DNA of 64,000 bases from contig NW_025335872.1 of the NCBI RefSeq assembly GCF_004798865.1, positions 1 through 64,000 on the forward strand. Direction: 5' to 3'. The notes beneath the pieces were generated by a model that was given only the letters and a program-made list of their open reading frames with translations, made no database searches and had not been told where the DNA came from. The position numbers were made by a program, and so were the translations under genes. This document shows, piece by piece, positions 1-10,853 of this stretch (positions within the stretch are counted from its first letter, which is position 1; every line of letters begins with the position of its first letter). The DNA is from Varanus komodoensis. Its lineage: Eukaryota > Chordata > Lepidosauria > Squamata > Varanidae.

Positions 1-388
1 AGATCTCGAGGAGAGGCTCTGATCCTGGAACCCTTTTTAAAGGTGATAAAAAGAACATCTACCCAGGGCAGGGCCTTTTCTGCGGTGCTGCCCAGATTAT
101 GGAATGCACTCCCTGGAGAAGTGCACCTGGTGCTGAGTTTATATTCTTTTCAGTGCCAGGTTAAAACCTTTTTATTGAATTGGTATTTTAAAAACTAATA
201 TTTTATTGTTGAACAGTCACTCTTTTTGTTTTCTGGGTGGGTTTTTTTTTGTCCTTATGTAATCTTTTATTGAATTTGTTATTTATAAAGATCATTTTAT
301 TATTTTAAATTGTATGTATTGAGAGCGATCCCGAGATACAAAGCATGTGGAGATGGCATACAAAAGTTTTAAATAAATAAATAAAAGA
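1..388 (+). mobile_element. L2-clade LINE, 3' end
   Basis: Frame 1 is open from the first base to a TAA at 196-198 and gives the C-terminus of an L2-type ORF2: the stretch RAFSAVLPRLWNALPGEV followed by VKTFLL is the same ending seen in the L2 copies at 5.3 kb and 48.5 kb. The AT-rich 3' untranslated part ends in an (AAAT)n-like tail near 388. The element runs off the left edge of the window, so its length is unknown. It lies just upstream of the V2R exon 6 of copy A, i.e. in that gene's intron 5. Confidence 0.8.
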
Positions 389-560
389 TATGATATGAGA
401 GAATTCTTCATATTCAGCATGGAAAAAACATGAGATTTGAAAAATGTGGATGCAAATTATCTACTTTGACTTGAAAATGTTATATCTGAGAAGTTGATGT
501 GACCTGTTGGTGAGATCTGTAGAATGAAGAAGAACATGTATATATAATATTTTTCCTCAG

Positions 561-1462
561 ATATGGATTACTGTTATTCATGTGAAGATGGAAAGTACCC
601 AAGCAAGCTCCAGAATTTCTGTATTCCCAAGTCAGTGAACTTTTTTTCTTATGAAGAACCTTTGGGCATCATTTTGACTGGTTTTGCTCTTCTCTTCTGC
701 TTGATCACAGCTCTGGTGCTTGGAATATTTCTGAAGCATCACGAGACACCCATCATCAAAGCCAACAACCGGCACCTCACCTACTCTCTCCTCACCTCCC
801 TGCTGTTGTGCTTCCTCTGCACGCTACTCTTCATTGGCCAGCCACAGAAGGTGACATGTGTCCTCCGACAAGCTGCTTTTGGTATCATCTTCTCCATGGC
901 TGTTTCCTGTGTGCTGACCAAGACTGTCATGGTGGTCTTGGCCTTCAGAGCCACCAAACCTGGAAGCAAGATGAGGCAGTGGATGGGGAAGGGACTGGTC
1001 AACACCCTCCTTCTTTCATGCTGCCTCATTCAGGCTGGGATCTGTATTGCCTGGCTGACAACTGCTTCTCCTTTTCCAGACACTGACCTGCATTCAGTGC
1101 CTGAGGAAATCATACTGGAGTGTAACGAGGGATCGATAGTGATGTTTTCCTGTGTCCTGGGCTATCTGGGCTTCCTGGCCATTGTCAGCTTCATGGTGGC
1201 TTTCCTTGCCCGCAAGCTCCTGGACAGTTTCAATGAGGCCAAGTTCATCACATTCAGTATGCTGGTCTTTTGCAGTGTCTGGTTATCCTTTGTGCCTTCC
1301 TACCTGAGCACCAAAGGAAAGTACTTGGTGACTGTGGAGATCTTTTCCATCTTGGCCTCCAGTTCTGGACTGCTTTTTTGCATCTTCTTCCCCAAATGTT
1401 ACATCATTCTGCTGCGACCCGAGCTGAACAAGAAGGAACATCTAACGAAAAGAAGAGAATGA
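561..1462 (+). CDS. V2R copy A, exon 6 (seven-transmembrane domain), intact
   Basis: Last exon of a vomeronasal type-2 receptor, a family-C GPCR of vomeronasal sensory neurons that binds peptide or protein cues with its extracellular half. The exon follows a good acceptor (tttttcctcag at 550-560) and begins in phase 2, as V2R exon 6 does. It starts with the end of the cysteine-rich linker ([20 protein letters not shown]), then seven hydrophobic segments (roughly residues 36-57, 74-95, 103-128, 145-167, 192-216, 227-248 and 256-279 counted from the first Met), with the V2R signatures [20 protein letters not shown] and FPKCY. The C-terminal tail is short, as usual. No stop or frameshift in 902 bp. 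The ATG at 563 is internal, not a start. Exon 5 is not in the preceding 560 bases, which hold an L2 tail, so whether the gene is whole cannot be judged here. Confidence 0.93.
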
Positions 1463-2520
1463 AAATGCTCTTTTTGCTGTAATTTGCAATCCATCTGTGC
1501 ACTCATTTTTGTTTGTGTGCATGCACACACATGTGTGTCTTTGCACAAATGTCAGAATTGTGCAGACAATTTGTCTTTATTATTTCATCTTGTGATCTGT
1601 TAAGTTTTCCAGTTGCTTCTTAGTTTACACAAAGCCTCACTAAAATTTGTGGCCTGGATCTTTTTTGAATGTCATGCAGGTAGACTGAAAGGAGTCCCCC
1701 ATATGCATATCCATAATTTCCCAGAGGCTCTTGTTTGCGGGAGGTCAATTCCTGCTGTACTTACCTGGTTCTTGATGAAAGCGGATTCCTTCAGAAAGCA
1801 AAACAAAACCAGAGTATCATAAACACAGAAGTACCTTTTATGCATGCACCGGGCTTCTGCAGTAGAGAAATATTAAAGACAATCCCCTCCACAGAATGTC
1901 TTAGAAAGTTATTGACCAAAATTAGCTGAATGTCTCTCAATTTCAGGGATATGAATGATTCTGCTGTAGCATATCTGAATGAATGTTCATGTGTGATATT
2001 CAAATTGCCTCCTGAAAGTTTACTTACCAAATCCCATCATGATTGGCTTTAGAGCAAAACAACATGTTTGGCCATCTCGTACAAACCACAATAGTGCCCA
2101 ATGAGAATGCAATGCACAGCTTCAGTAAAGAAGAGGAACAACACTCTGGTCTTCTGGAAGGGATGATACCCAGACCTTCTCCCTTCAGGCTGGGTTTAGC
2201 TTTCACCAAGGGAATCAGCAGAACTATTTCAACAGAAACAGAGCAAGAAATCCATTCGGAAACATCTTTCTAATGTATTTCACCAGATGGGGAACTAATC
2301 ATGGCTGTCTGCTCATATTATCTCCCACTTTTTTTTTGCAGCTTTCTATCCCCCTATTCATTCAAAAATATGCCTCTTGATGATATTGTTAATTGGTACA
2401 ACTCTTTGCTTCAATGCTGTTTTGACTGCACACTTACATAAAATATATCATCCCTTATTTTTTCTCCCAACTTTCCAAAATCTTGATGTACTTCCAGCAA
2501 GAAGAATTTAAAGCACCAAA
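1463..2520 (+). other. 3' flank of copy A, duplicated downstream of copy C2
   Basis: No gene. The stretch aligns by eye in blocks with 23397-25400 downstream of V2R copy C2: for example the region around 1660-1690 with 23590-23610 (shared gaatgtcatgcag), and 2035-2230 with 25020-25170 (shared gcaaaacaacatg). The C2 side carries a CR1 fragment and a SINE that are absent here. Confidence 0.75.
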
Positions 2521-2559
2521 GAGGAAGAAGCCAATGATGGTCACTGCAGGATTTAGCAA

Positions 2560-3190
2560 GCTTGATTGAATTGATGGAATCAATTAATCAATCTTCATTC
2601 CATCATTGAGCAGCCAAGAAATTAAACATAAAATTACAATTAGTTAAAAAGAAAACAGTACTAACAAAATTACAGTAATTAAGGTAAGAAAGTAAACACA
2701 TTCTTGTAGAACCTAACATCATTTGGGATTAATTCTACTGTGCACTGTACAAACCACAGATCAGTACTTGGCTGTAGTGAAGGAAATAAAATTGGATTTC
2801 TTGGATAAAAAGAACTTAAAGGAGTAACTGGTTTATTTATAAAGGAGTGGGGATAACAATTCCTGACAAGCACCTGTATAGAGAGGGCAGTAAAGAATAA
2901 CATGCTCCAGAGAGTCAATTTTCCTTCCCCACATGGGCACAGTGTCTGTTCAATGATCTTTTTTAATATCTCCCTTCAGTAATGGCTGTTGGGAGGCATT
3001 GAATCTGGCAAGAGATTAAGCCCTTCTTAATTTGAGGATTGTTATGCTGCTGAGATATCTAGCAGGTTGAAAAAGATGTGCAGAATGGTTCAAGAAGGTA
3101 TTTCTGGATAATCTGTAGCTCTAAATCAATGGCCCACTGCTTAAGTTCTGCTAATGCCCGTTCATAGCCATCAAGGAGATAACTGGCCAT
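2560..3190 (-). mobile_element. Degenerate non-LTR LINE fragment, clade unresolved
   Basis: Read on the minus strand, 2960-2680 resembles the C-terminal part of a LINE ORF2: a CPCGEG element followed by a decayed cysteine-histidine stretch (LEHVILYCPLY in an adjacent frame) and a hydrophobic tail. This is the zinc-knuckle-like pattern that ends many LINE reverse transcriptases. The frames are broken several times. It could be R4-, L1- or L2-like; I cannot assign it. Confidence 0.45.
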
Positions 3191-3644
3191 GAATAACTAT
3201 ATAATTGCAAATTGGCCTGTATTGCCTGGCTCCATGATCTCTGAAAGCTGTCAGTCATTATCAAAAGGGCCAACCCAGCATTCCTTTGTTTTAATTCAGA
3301 TTGGTACCTGCTCCACAGGTTCTTTCATGGGCGATATTTTAAAAAGCAAAAATGCTCACCCAACAGGTCCGATGTGTTTCAAGCTTTTATTCTTGGCTGT
3401 TAATCTGGGATTGATGGCTTGTTGGAAGAGCAAACCCCATCCCATTCGACTTAGAAAATTCCCAAGGTCCTCCTAGCAGAGGTGGAGCCGCTGCTCCCCA
3501 CCAGCCAGAAGTATGCTCAGGCTTCTAATCCCTGCCCCGAAAGGACTTGGATGGGCCTCCCTGGCCCCCTGTCGAACGAATTACCAGCATGAATTACGGA
3601 GCCCTGTTCTTCACAGTCATCTCGCCACGACGTCAACCAGAATT
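3191..3644. other. Nothing recognised
   Basis: About 450 bases between the LINE fragment and the truncated exon 3 of copy B. It may be further LINE-derived sequence, but I see no protein or RNA gene. Confidence 0.4.
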
Positions 3645-4344
3645 GGAATGATTCCTGCAGATGGTGGTCCCACTGTTTTCTGAGAGTGGTGTCTGCTTTG
3701 CCTTCATTGAAAAAATCTCTGAACTTGCTCTTGACTCTGATTTAAAAGGCACTTTAGAGAAGGGGGGGGGGAAATATGTTATACTATCATGGACAGCACA
3801 GCCAATGCATTGGTGGCCAATGGAAAATCTCATTCCATGATATTTTTAGATGGTTACCATATCTTTCAGAACAAGAACATGTAGCAAATACAACAATCTG
3901 TAAAGTTATTATTGTGACAGCTCAGGTGGAGCTCACATCATTTGTCTTTCAGAGAAATTGTAACACAGACTGTTTTCATGGTGCTCTATCTTTCAGAATT
4001 AAATCCAATGAAGTCCCAGGATTTCACCAATTCCTTAATGGAAAAAACCCTTCCATTCCAAAAGGACATGGTTTTATTAGGTCTTTCTGGCAACAGGCTT
4101 TCAGCTGTGTATTCCCAAATCAACTTCTGGACAATTTAGATGGGAATATCTGCACTGGAGATGAGAACCTGAAGTTTCTTCCTGGGTCGTTTTTTAAAAT
4201 GTATCTGCCAGGCCACAGCTACAATGTCTACTATGCTGTCCTTGCAGTGGCCCATGCCTTGCATTCCATGTCTTCTTCTGGTCTGAAGGACAGAGGAATG
4301 CTGACCAGAGGGGACCAAAATTTCAAAGCCAAGTTCAGTGGCTG
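3645..4344 (+). pseudogene. V2R copy B, exon 3 (ligand-binding domain), 5'-truncated
   Basis: Aligns with copy C1 from the FLxMVxPLFS stretch onward (CFAFIEK near 3700). About the first 140 bases of the usual exon are lost. A run of Gs at 3762-3771 marks a frameshift; downstream of it the frame is open to the exon end, including VIIVTAQVELTSFVFQR, FHGALSF and HSYNVYYAVLAVAHALHSM. The donor at 4345 reads gtattg. Confidence 0.88.
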
Positions 4345-4735
4345 GTATTGGGCTGAATAGCATCATGTGGGAGAAAACCAAAGCTTTGTAGAAGTTTAAA
4401 AAATGGTATAATGTAGGGAACCCTTCCTGTTTATATTTGCACAATGTAATTATGTGCCTTTTTAATGAAACAGTAAGATCCTGAAGTTTATGTATGTGTG
4501 CAAGAATATTTACATTATGATCCCCCACATGAAATACTTTTTGAGGATGCCTGACAAACTTCTGAAGCAATTCAGTCTAACCTTTATATGAGAAGAGTAT
4601 CTGAGCTTAGAGTCAGTCATTAAAGCATACGGGGATCAAGGAATAAGAATGGCAGCCATCCAATGCAAACATTTCACTTGTTCTGTCTGCATGATTCAAT
4701 TCACAGTTTATCTCAGCTCCTTCTGTTCATTTCAG

Positions 4736-4963
4736 CTAAATCATTTACTGCAGGTTGTTTCGTTTAACAACAGGGCTGGGCACAGGGTTTCTTTTAACAA
4801 GAATGCAGAATTAGTCACTGGATTCAATGTGATCAATTGGATTGTGTCCTCAAACCAACCTTTCCGAAAAGTGAAAGCTGGGACGATGGATGCTGAGGCT
4901 GCCGCTGGCCAAGCATTCACCTTCGGTCCGGCAGCCATAACCTGGAACAGATGGTTTAACCAG
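4736..4963 (+). pseudogene. V2R copy B, exon 4
   Basis: 228 bp (76 codons), open, with acceptor ttcatttcag and donor gtttgt. It encodes the end of the Venus flytrap lobe and start of the cysteine-rich linker: NKNAELVTGFNVINW, RKVKAG, AAITWNRWFNQ. Same length and phase as exon 4 of C1. Confidence 0.9.
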
Positions 4964-5065
4964 GTTTGTTCCTTGGCAGAGTGACATCATCTGTACATTT
5001 GAATAAGGCTTAGTCTCAGCGGTGACAATTGGTTTTTCTTTCATTTAATTATGATGGACCGAGAA

Positions 5066-5068
5066 AAA

Positions 5069-5109
<41 letters not shown>

Positions 5110-6551
5110 TATAACATTTCTATGCCGCCCCTTGCCGAAACCTCGGGGCGGCTTACAACACGATAAAATACATTGAAATACAATAGAACATAATAAATTA
5201 CCTCTAAATACAAAAATACAAAAAATACACTGAGTTACAAATATAGAATTAAAATTATCAGTATAAAATAAGTAAATAAATAATATAGGAGGAGAAAAGA
5301 GAAGGAAGAAGAAGTTGCCCTGGCCAGATCATATGTTTTAACAATTGAAATGATGTTTAAATAAAAAGGTCTTTACCTGGCGCCGAAAAACCAGTAACGA
5401 CGGTGCCAGGCGGACCTCTTTGGGGAGTGAATTCCATAGGTTGGGTGCCACAGCAGAGAAAGCCCTCCTCCGAGTACTTACTCTCCTAATTTCTTTCATG
5501 GAGTGTTCCCGGAGAAGGGACTCTCCCGCAGATCTCAAAGGGCGGTCGGGCATATACGGAAGTAAGCGCTCGTTCAGGTAGCCAGGACCCAAGCCGTTTA
5601 GGGCTTTATAGGTCATAACCAACACCTTGAATTGGGCCCGGGCTTCAATGGGAAGCCAGTGAAGCTGACAGAGGACTGGAGTCATGTGAGCATAACGCCC
5701 CGTCCCCGTCAGCAACCTGGCAGCTCTATTTTGCACCAATTGAAGTGTTCGGACCATCTTCAGGGGAAGCCCCACGTAAAGTGCATTACAGAAGTCTAGG
5801 AGGGAAGTCACCAGCGCGTGTGTCACCATCGCCAGGCAGTCGTACTCCAGGTAGGGGCGCAGCTGATTAATCAGCCGAAGCTGAAGGAAGGTGCTCCTCG
5901 CCACCGCTGTCATCTGAGCTTCCAAAGAAAGCTCCGGGTCGAGGAGTACTCCTAAGCTGCGGACCTTATCCCTAAGAGAGAGTGTTGCACATTCAGAACC
6001 AGGTCAAATCCACCCTCTCCAAAACCCGATCCGCCAACCAACAGGACCTCCGTCTTGTCTGGGTTGAGTTTCAGTTTATTGGCCCTCATCCATTCCCTTA
6101 CCTGGGCCAAGCACCGGTTCAGCACAGCCACTGCCTCACATGGATTAGTGGAAAACGAAAGGTAGAGCTGGGTATCATCAGCTTATTGGTGATTCTGCAG
6201 CCCACACCTCCTAAGGACCTCTCCCAGTGGTTTCATGTAGATGTTAAATAGCAGAGGGGATAGAATGGAGCCCTGTGGTACTCCATGGCATAGCTGCCAT
6301 GACGTTGAGACATGGTCCCCCAGCACTACCTTCTGGAATCAACCGTTGAGATAGGAGTGGAACCACTGCAAAGCAGTGCCTCCAACCCCCAATCCCGCTA
6401 GCCTATCCAGAAGGATATCATGGTCGATGGTATCGAAAGCCGCCGAGAGGTCCAGAAGAACCAACAGGGATGCACTCCCCCTGTCCTTCTCCCTGCACAG
6501 GTCATTGTACAGGGCGACCAAGGCAGATTCAGTACTGTACCCTAGTCTGAA
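5066..6551 (-). mobile_element. L2-clade LINE, 5'-truncated, in intron 4 of copy B
   Basis: The minus strand encodes the reverse-transcriptase C-terminal half of an L2 ORF2: motif A (LLDLSAAFDTIDHDIL, about 6400-6450), a YADD-box position where TAA replaces the tyrosine codon before ADDT (about 6180), then a long open stretch (5925-5338) with LVQNRAARLLTGTGR, YKALNGLGPGYL and RRAFSAVAPNLWNSLPKEV. The 3' untranslated part (5110-5335) ends in an (ATT)n run at 5068-5110. It is truncated at the 5' side in the FRLGY stretch. The flanks match contiguous intron sequence in C1, so the insertion was clean. Confidence 0.92.
5068..5110. repeat. (ATT)n microsatellite, L2 tail
   Basis: About fourteen ATT units at the 3' terminus of the minus-strand L2; a typical simple-repeat tail left by target-primed reverse transcription. 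Confidence 0.9.
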
Positions 6552-6659
6552 GTACTTAATTGGAACTGTAGAACACAACACATCATTCATTGAATGAGAC
6601 CCAATCAATTCCATCATGTGCAAAAATGTACCATATTGTGTTTTCCCTTTTGTGTTCTT

Positions 6660-9587
6660 TTTTATGTTAGAAACAGAAAGAGTGCGAGTCAGGAGGGGTC
6701 TCCCGGGCCATCTAGTCTGGTCTCCAGCACCAGCTGGCTCCGCTAACGACATGCCCACCATGTGGACATCCAGCCTATCCTTGAACACCCACACCGATGG
6801 GGCCTCAACGACCTCTCGTGGAAGCCCATTCCACACCCTCGGGGACCTGAGTGTCAGGAAGTGCTTCCTGGCATCCAAATGGAACCTTGGCTCCCTGAGC
6901 TTTGCTCCATTGGAGCAAGTCCTGCCTTTCTCTGTAGGGGAGAACAGGTCTCTACCCATCTCCATGTGACATCCCCTCAGATACCTATATGTTGCCAACA
7001 TATCCCCTCTGAGTCTCCTCTTCCCCAGGCTGAAGAGACCCAGTTCCCTCAGTCTCGCCTCACATGGCATCCCCTGCAAACCAGCCACCAACCTTGTGGC
7101 CCTACACTGCATTGACTCCAACCTGGCTATATCCTTTCTGTAATGAGGGGCCCAAAACTGAACAAAATACTCCAGTTGCGGGCGCACCAAAGACGTGTAG
7201 AGTGGTAGCAATACCTCTCTTGATCTAGAAGTCACACTTCTGGCTATGCAACCAAGGATGGCGTTCACCCTCTTGACCACCGCATCACACTGCTGACTCA
7301 TGTTTAGCCTGCAGTCAACCAGTACCCCGAGGTCCCTTTCAGAAGAGCTGGCCTCCAGCCACTTGTCACCTAACCTGTACTTATGACACCTATTCCTATG
7401 CCCCAAGTGCAATACCTTGCACTTATCCACATTGAACGCCATCCTGTTGTCTCCTGCCCACTTCCATAGTCTGTCCAGATCCTTTTGGATCTGGAGTACC
7501 TGCTCCTCAGTTGTGGCCACTGCTCCAGTTTTAGTATTGTTTGCCAATTTGATCAGCAGACTGTTCACCCCTTCTTCCATGTCGTTAATGAAAAGATTAA
7601 ACAGGATTGGCCCCAGGACAGAGTCCTGGGGGTCCCTGCTTGTCACTGGCTGCTATCCCGATGATTCCCTTCTGCTTTCAGTCAATCAACCATGCCCTAA
7701 TCCGTCGGACAGTGCTTTGGTGTATCCCAAAACTCCTCAGTTGCTCCACCAGAATATCATGGGGCACTTTGTCAAAGGCCTTGCTGAAATCCAGGTATAC
7801 CACATCCACTGCATCCCCTCCATCTAGCCATCTCAAAACCTTCTCGTAGAATTCCACAAGGTTTGTCTGGCAGGACCTGTTTTTGCAGAAGCCGTGTTGT
7901 GTGGCTGTCAGCCTCCCTTCCCTATCTAGCATCACTAGATCTCTCGGTATTATGAGCCTTTCCATTGTTTTTCCTACAACGGGCGTAAGGCTAACTGGTC
8001 TATAATTCCCCATGTCCTTTCTACTACCCTTTTTGAAAATTGGGACCACTGGTACCACCCTCCAGTCCTCTGAAACTTGACCCGTTCTCCATGAGGTCTC
8101 AAAAATGGAGGCCAGCGGGCATGAGAGAACCCCTGCCAACTCTCTAAGTACTCTCAGGTGTAACCCGTCGGGGTCTGGCACCTTTGTAATGTCCAATGCC
8201 CTGAGGAGCTCCTCTACTTCAAGGGGGGTGACTCTAATCTCTGACCCTAAGTCCCCAGCCTCATCTAATCTCCTCTGCGGATATCCCCAGTTCTTCTTTG
8301 GAGAGAACACAGAGGCAAAATAGTCATTTAGCATCTGTGCCTGTTCCCTCATATCAGGCACTGGATCTCCTTCCTTCTTATTTAGTGGTCCCACCACTTG
8401 TCTCCTCTTCCTCTTCCTATTTACATGCTGAAAGAAGCCCTTTTTGTTGCTCTTGATATTCTTGGCATCTCTCAGCTCGTAATCAGCCTTAGCCTTGCGA
8501 AGAGTACTGCTGCAACGGGCCTCCTCCCCCCGGTATACTCTTTTGTCTATTTCCCCCAGTACCCATTTCCTACAGAGGTTCCTCTTTCATCTAATCCCTC
8601 TAACCACCTCCTTTCACAACCATGGCGGCACTCTCCTCCACCTCCCCACCTTACTGACTAGAGGTATCATCAAGGCTTCCACCTCCAAAACCTCCCTTTG
8701 GAGTGCTATCCACCCATCCTCAACTTGCTTACCTTCCCATAACCTATCCCAGGAGATTTTCCCCAGTCTGACCTTCAATTGGCCAAAGTTGGCCCTATTG
8801 AAGTCCCAGCTTCTAGTGCTCGACCTGCTGCCTGTCTCCAGTCCCCTGATCTCAAAGCAAAGGATGAAATGATCACTCACATCCAGAGCTCCCCTAATCT
8901 GTACTTCATCTATCAGCTCCTCCCTATTGGTGAAGACCAAGTCAAGGCTATTTCCCCCCGTCGTCGCCTCTCGAACCCTCTGTGTGAAAAACCCTCCCTC
9001 TATATCTTCTAGGAAGCGACGTGACCTGGCTGTCACCGCCGATTGAGACGCCCAAGTAATATCCGGGAGATTGAAATCTCCCATAATTACTGTATCTCTC
9101 CCCCGAGATATCCTTAGAATCTGGGCTGTCAGGACATCATCCAGGGTCTCAAGTTGACCTGGAGGGTGAGAACATACCCCCACTGTCAGGTCTCTTCCCC
9201 TATCAAAACCCCTAAGTTTCACCCAGACTTCCTCTACTGAATCCCCATCTGTGCTGCATTCTATCTCACTGCATCTTATCCCTTCCCTGATGTATAAAGC
9301 CATACCCCCACCTCTCTTTCCCTTCCTGTCCTTTCTAAAAAGTTGATACTCTTCTATGTTCGCGTTCCCTACTTGCCTTTCATCTCACCAAGTTTCTGTG
9401 ATTCCCACCAGGTCATACCCTCCTATTCCCAGGAGAGCTTCAAGCTCTTCCTGCTTATTACCCATGCTCCTAACATTGGTTTACATGCACCTCAACTCCT
9501 TCCCACTGCTTCCTTTCCTTGGAGTTCCCAGCCTCCTCCTTCCTCCCATCCTTCCTGATACCTGGCCCCTCTCTGTAGGAGTCATAC
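6660..9587 (-). mobile_element. CR1 LINE, most of ORF2, broken
   Basis: Minus strand. The order from the 5' side is: a remnant of the N-terminus (NVRSMGNKQEELEALL), endonuclease (GGGMALYIREGIR; MGDFNLPDITW near 9075; SDHFIL near 8875), reverse transcriptase (RPVSLTPVVGKTMERLI, DFSKAFDKVPHDIL near 7760) and C-terminal domain (MAFNVDKCKVLHLGHRNR, RDLGVLVDCRLNMSQQCDAV, SREVLLPLYTSLVRPQLEY). The catalytic box reads KLANNTK instead of FADDTK (7536-7541), so it lacks the two aspartates. Several frame breaks. The 3' end lies near 6660 (TTTCTAACATA on the minus strand) and the 5' end is cut at exon 6 of copy B. Nearly 3 kb long, so one of the longer CR1 copies one meets. Confidence 0.92.
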
Positions 9588-9737
9588 AGTATGCTGGTCT
9601 TTTGCTGTGTCTGGTTATCCTTTGTGCCTTCCTACCTGAGCACCAAAAGAAAATACTTGGTGAGTGTGGAGATCTTTTCCATCTTAGCCTTCCGTTCCGT
9701 ACTGCATTTTTGCATCTTCTTCCCCAAATATCTTCCT
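9588..9737 (+). pseudogene. V2R copy B, exon 6 fragment
   Basis: Matches 1255-1405 of copy A nearly base for base: [18 protein letters not shown], then VEIFSILA and CIFFPK, i.e. TM6 to TM7. The first 700 bases of the exon and the C-terminal tail are missing. It begins immediately after the CR1 end and stops at 9737, where sequence homologous to a more distal flank takes over. Confidence 0.9.
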
Positions 9738-10710
9738 CATCTGTTAAGATTGTCAAGTTCATTTCAGTTTTCATAGTATCTGGAAATCAGTTTAGAGGGT
9801 TTCATAAGGCCCATCACCATGTTGATTAACAGGTGTGTGTTGCAAACTTGAAAATAAATTCTGTTTTTCCCAGTCTGTTACATATGCTACTGCCTTCAGA
9901 ATCTTAACAAGTATAATGTAGGGGTAAGCAACCCCTCTGTGTCCATGAGTTCACCTAACTACAAAATGTACAGAAAATAGAGTTTCAGTTCTGAATTGCA
10001 AAGGAAGAAGGAGGTTGGCAAATCTGTTAAATTTATACGAAAGCAAAAATTGCTGTGTAGGCCCATAAAAAAGGAATCCAATGTCCACAGTAAGTACTCA
10101 GTCCCTCCCTCCCTTTCTTACACACATGTGCATACACAAACAGCTTGATGAGGAATTCTGGATATCTCAACTGGTTGAGTAATTATTTCAAGATTTTGTG
10201 TTGGTCCTGATAAAGGGATAGCTCCAGTTTACACTGGGGCCACAACACCAAAAGAGAGCATAATTCGATTTCCTTCCCATACGCAGCTGTTAAAGTGCTT
10301 CCAGGAATTTAGTTTGAGTGGAAAGATTCCATTGGAGGTGGAAGGTATAATATTAGAAAGCAAATAGCTGCAGAGGAAGGATTAATCGCCTCTGATTACC
10401 ATACAGGGCAGTCCCAATCCAAATTGGGGATGTGCACATCAAGACTAGAGTAAAATCATAACCTCCAGTGTGATCATAATGATTGCTGTGTGTAGCCTCA
10501 TAGGTCTGATGATTCCTTTCCAATTCATGTGTAAACCTAATATAAATATTATGAACCCTGCCAAGTGAAAATGTACCCCTGTTTTCAGTTTCAACATAGC
10601 TGAGGTCAAATTGCTGTATTCTCATTTAATTTGTCTAATTTTCTGTTAGTACTCAACATCTCTGCATATTTCTAATGAACAAAGCAACACTACTAGGCTG
10701 TGATGGACAG
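9738..10710 (+). other. Duplicated flank downstream of copy B
   Basis: No gene. About 9745-10080 aligns with 26320-26655, and 10265-10430 with 26680-26845 (shared words such as gggtaagcaaccc and gaaagattccattgg). The intervening 10080-10265 and the part after 10430 show nothing recognisable. Confidence 0.75.
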
Positions 10711-10853
10711 TGGCAATATATATAGCCATCCTTAATCATAGGTCTAAATAATGAGAGCCACAGCTGTGAGTTAACCTACCTTTGTGATCTCAGTGTGTAA
10801 AGTAGGAATAAGTGGATATGGATGGAGAGCAAAGTTTTGTTCTTCTACCCAGC

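Larger units (their letters stand above)
3645..9737 (+). pseudogene. V2R copy B, pseudogene with two LINEs inserted
   Basis: Remains of a V2R of the same subfamily as A and C. Present: a 5'-truncated exon 3 (3645-4344), exon 4 (4736-4963) and a 3' piece of exon 6 (9588-9737). Exons 1, 2 and 5 and most of exon 6 are missing. An L2 element (5066-6551) and a CR1 element (6660-9587), both on the minus strand, occupy intron 4. The intron sequence either side of the L2 can be followed against copy C1 (15720-15800). The exon 6 remnant directly abuts the 5' end of the CR1, which implies a deletion. It cannot encode a receptor. Confidence 0.9.

Noticed and set aside
808-1482. Other ORFs overlapping 561-1462 on both strands
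   Set aside because: Shadow frames of the V2R exon 6 of copy A.
5068-5110. Regular short repeat as possible CRISPR-like array
   Set aside because: A trinucleotide tail of an L2 element in a eukaryotic genome.
6339-7646. A single 435-codon ORF as one protein
   Set aside because: It is a chance fusion of the C-terminal CR1 frame with the front of the neighbouring L2 frame across V2R intron sequence.
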